Both the position numbers and the translations under genes were made by a program. Shown here one piece after another: positions 5,709 to 6,989 of a DNA stretch of 6,989 nucleotides. The notes below the pieces were generated by a model, which saw only the letters and a program-made list of their open reading frames with translations, did no database searches and was not told the origin of the DNA. The DNA comes from Chromatiales bacterium. GTDB lineage: Bacteria; Pseudomonadota; Gammaproteobacteria; CAMYNG01. The stretch covers positions 1 to 6,989 of the forward strand of contig JALUTW010000399.1 in assembly GCA_027021685.1 (NCBI GenBank). Reading direction: 5' to 3'. The stretch's first letter is position 1, and each line of letters begins with the position of its first letter.

Positions 5709-6283
5709 TGAGAAAACTCATGCTGATGTTGCTGCTGGGCCTGGGCGCCCTGCCGGTACAGGCCGCCGAGCATTACGTCATCGACACCGAGGGCATGCAT
5801 GCCTTCATCACCTTCCGCGTGCAGCACCTGGGCTTCAGTTGGCTCGAGGGACGCTTCAACCGCTTCCACGGCACCTTCGACTACGACGAGGCCAACCCCG
5901 CCAACAACCGGGTCGAGGTGGAGATCGACGTGGCCAGCCTCGACAGCAACCACGCCGAGCGCGACAAGCACCTGCGCAGCGCACGGTTCTTCGACGTGAA
6001 AAAATATCCCAGGGCCACCTTCGTCAGCACCGCGTGGGTGGACCATGGCGACGGCACCGCCACGCTGAAGGGCAGGTTCACCCTGCGCGGTGTCACCAGG
6101 GACATCGAGCTCGACGTCACCCGCATGGGTGCGGGCAAGGACCCCTGGGGCGGCTACCGGCGCGGCTTCGAGGCCACCACCACGCTGAAGCTGTCGGACT
6201 ACAAGATGAAAGAGGGCCACATCCTGGGCAAGGTGGCCGAGAACATCCGCATCTGGATCTCGCTGGAAGGCATTCGCCAGTGA
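5705..6283 (+). CDS. yceI: YceI family periplasmic protein (polyisoprenoid-binding-like lipocalin fold)
   Basis: The product is 192 residues, against 191 for E. coli YceI. A Sec signal peptide is clear: MMRK, a Leu/Met-rich core, and a VQA|AEHY cleavage site after residue 20. The mature part shows the family landmarks YVIDTEGMHAFITFRVQHLGFSWLEG (split 24-49), DSNHAERDKHLRSARFFD (80-97), KYPRATFVST (100-109), KGRFTLRGVTRDIEL (122-136), DPWGGYRRGFEA (146-157) and WISLEGIRQ at the end. Homologues fold as an extended lipocalin-like barrel that binds long isoprenoid chains such as a ubiquinone precursor or octaprenyl compounds. Next to a b561 cytochrome, a role in handling quinone-like lipid at the periplasmic face is a reasonable inference. 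Translation is coupled to the upstream gene by the ATGA overlap, with GAGAGG about 10 bases before the ATG. E. coli YceI is reported to be induced by high pH. Confidence 0.96.
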   Translation: MMRKLMLMLLLGLGALPVQAAEHYVIDTEGMHAFITFRVQHLGFSWLEGRFNRFHGTFDYDEANPANNRVEVEIDVASLDSNHAERDKHLRSARFFDVKKYPRATFVSTAWVDHGDGTATLKGRFTLRGVTRDIELDVTRMGAGKDPWGGYRRGFEATTTLKLSDYKMKEGHILGKVAENIRIWISLEGIRQ

Positions 6284-6328
6284 TCAACCCCGGTCCACAC
6301 CGGAACCCGCGACGAGAGGAGACAAACC

Positions 6329-6565
6329 ATGAGCGAACCTGAAATCGCCGCCAAGGAACCCGATGTCCGGACCCTGGAGCCCGGCACCTACTACTGGTGC
6401 GCCTGCGGCCGCTCCAAGGACCAGCCCTTCTGCGACGGGTCCCACAAGGGCACCGGCATCGAGCCCGTGAGCTTCGAGATCACGGAGACCAGGCAGGTGG
6501 CGCTGTGCCAGTGCAAGCGCACGGCCACCCCGCCCTTCTGCGACGGCAGCCACAAGAGCCTGTGA
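6329..6565 (+). CDS. Small CDGSH iron-sulfur protein with two [2Fe-2S] motifs
   Basis: The protein has 78 residues, nearly all accounted for by two CDGSH motifs of the form C-x-C-x2-(S/T)-x3-P-F-C-D-G-S-H. The first is CACGRSKDQPFCDGSH (C24, C26, C35, H39), the second CQCKRTATPPFCDGSH (C60, C62, C71, H75). Each Cys3His set binds one redox-active [2Fe-2S] cluster, so this is a tandem bacterial relative of mitochondrial CISD3/MiNT, where both clusters sit in one chain. Functions proposed for the family are electron transfer and iron-sulfur or redox sensing; the partner is unknown. There is no signal peptide or membrane anchor, so it should be cytoplasmic. AGGAG (6317-6321) lies 7 bases before the ATG. 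It follows yceI by 45 bases on the same strand and probably belongs to the b561 operon, though a small hairpin (6290-6303) in the gap might tune read-through. Confidence 0.95.
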   Translation: MSEPEIAAKEPDVRTLEPGTYYWCACGRSKDQPFCDGSHKGTGIEPVSFEITETRQVALCQCKRTATPPFCDGSHKSL

Positions 6566-6574
6566 TGGCCCGGC

Positions 6575-6593
6575 GCGGGCGCGGGACGCCCGC
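6575..6593. terminator. GC-rich hairpin after the CDGSH gene, possible terminator
   Basis: GCGGGCG (6575-6581) and CGCCCGC (6587-6593) pair perfectly over 7 bases around a 5-base loop, 10 bases after the CDGSH stop and 7 bases before the end of the minus-strand open frame. No T-run follows on either strand, so it may be a factor-assisted terminator or just stabilise the 3' end. Confidence 0.4.
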
Positions 6594-6599
6594 CTCCCG

Positions 6600-6851
6600 T
6601 CACTGGCTGGTCTGTACGGTCAGTCTGACCAGGTTGAGGGTGTACGGACAGGCGGCACTCCCCGCAGCGGTGAACCAGACCGTGCTGCTGCCGCTGCCTT
6701 TGGGAACGAGTGCGCCGATGAAGGGGCCAGGGAAGGTCCCCACCCGTTGCCACGGTCCCCGCGGCTGAAGGGACAGGCACCGCTCCGGGGCGTCCTGTTC
6801 GCGGACACGGCCCTGTCCCCGGGGGCACCCGGCCTCGGATGCACAGGCCCA
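6600..6851 (-). pseudogene. Coding-like open frame with no good start codon, possible gene remnant
   Basis: On the minus strand a frame runs from just after a TGA (6854-6852) to a TGA at 6602-6600. Its last 55 or so residues look like real protein: CLSLQPRGPWQRVGTF, then GALVPKGSGSSTVWFTAAG, then SAACPYTLNLVRLTVQTSQ, with alternating hydrophobic residues as in beta strands and G/C-rich third positions. No ATG exists in this frame; the only GTG (6743) would give 47 residues without a ribosome binding site. I do not recognise the family. It may be the 3' end of a gene whose front part was lost or frameshifted, a C-terminal domain of the protease-like gene just upstream that is now out of frame, or chance. 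The rest of 6603-6888 shows nothing else I can support on either strand. Confidence 0.35.
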
Positions 6852-6888
6852 TCAACGTTCCGGGGTATTTCCACCCGCGGCCGGGCCT

Positions 6889-6989
6889 TCAGCCCGCGCA
6901 CGGGCCCGGCGCCCGGATCAGCCCCCAGCCGAACCGCGTATCGCGCCCGGGCGGGCCCAGGTCCCGGGCCCGGCGACGCAAGGCCTCGA
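6889..6989 (-). CDS. C-terminus of a probable subtilisin-family (S8) serine protease (partial, enters from right edge)
   Basis: Only the last 32 residues and the TGA (6891-6889) are inside the window. They read EALRRRARDLG, then PPGRDTRFGWG, then LIRAPGPCAG. The pattern 'L...A.DLG.PGRD..FG.GL..A' is how the catalytic domain of many bacterial subtilases ends: the final helix, then the 'aDlG.pG.D..fG.G.v.a' turn. The catalytic Asp, His and Ser are outside the window, so activity cannot be judged. The protein ends soon after that turn, so it has no long C-terminal extension in this frame; the coding-like segment at 6851-6600 downstream could be a lost extension. Family call is from memory of the motif. 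Confidence 0.55.
   Translation of the reverse strand, partial: EALRRRARDLGPPGRDTRFGWGLIRAPGPCAG

Noticed and set aside
5686..6328. Similar purine-rich leaders before yceI and the CDGSH gene (both contain CGACGAGAG)
   Set aside because: Both are simply ribosome binding sites with similar composition; the similarity is too short to call a repeat.
6391..6855. A 154-codon minus-strand frame overlapping the CDGSH gene
   Set aside because: It runs antisense through an unmistakable CDGSH gene and its Pro/Arg/Gly-rich sequence looks random.

Overview
The window is GC-rich, gene-dense DNA with strong G/C bias at third codon positions. It most resembles a high-GC gammaproteobacterium. The cytochrome b561-YceI gene pair matches the E. 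coli yceJ-yceI order, and YjbQ, a LysR regulator and a CDGSH protein fit the same background. I cannot name the genus. No rRNA, tRNA, CRISPR array or insertion sequence was seen.

Left part (1-3317), all on the minus strand, read from right to left. A myo-inositol-1-phosphate synthase (3317-2157) is followed, with a 56-bp overlap, by a fused nucleotidyltransferase/CDP-alcohol phosphotransferase (2212-833). That has the architecture of the bifunctional CTP:inositol-1-phosphate cytidylyltransferase/di-myo-inositol-phosphate-phosphate synthase. Next, with a 4-bp ATGA overlap, comes an HD-domain putative phosphohydrolase (836-195). The 5' end of a membrane-anchored protein, probably an alpha/beta hydrolase, runs off the left edge (115-1). 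Together the first three genes could take glucose-6-phosphate to inositol-1-phosphate, then CDP-inositol, then an inositol phosphodiester, with the HD protein as a candidate for the final dephosphorylation. This is the most interesting system here: such pathways are best known from hyperthermophiles that accumulate di-myo-inositol phosphate.

Middle (3318-5108). An AT-rich divergent promoter region (3318-3576) separates the inositol operon from a rightward UPF0047/YjbQ gene (3577-4017). That gene converges, across a hairpin, on a leftward LysR-type regulator (4980-4066). The 128-bp region between the regulator and the next gene holds a set of TTCGAA repeats that look like an operator.

Right part (5109-6565), plus strand: cytochrome b561 (4-bp overlap), periplasmic YceI, and a small protein with two CDGSH [2Fe-2S] motifs. 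This looks like a small redox/stress operon, probably controlled by the divergent LysR regulator. A GC hairpin follows at 6575-6593.

Right edge (6566-6989). No intact gene is present. On the minus strand the last 32 codons of what looks like a subtilisin-family protease enter from the right and stop at 6889. Further along the same strand an open frame without a convincing start (6851-6600) carries coding-like sequence and may be a gene remnant.
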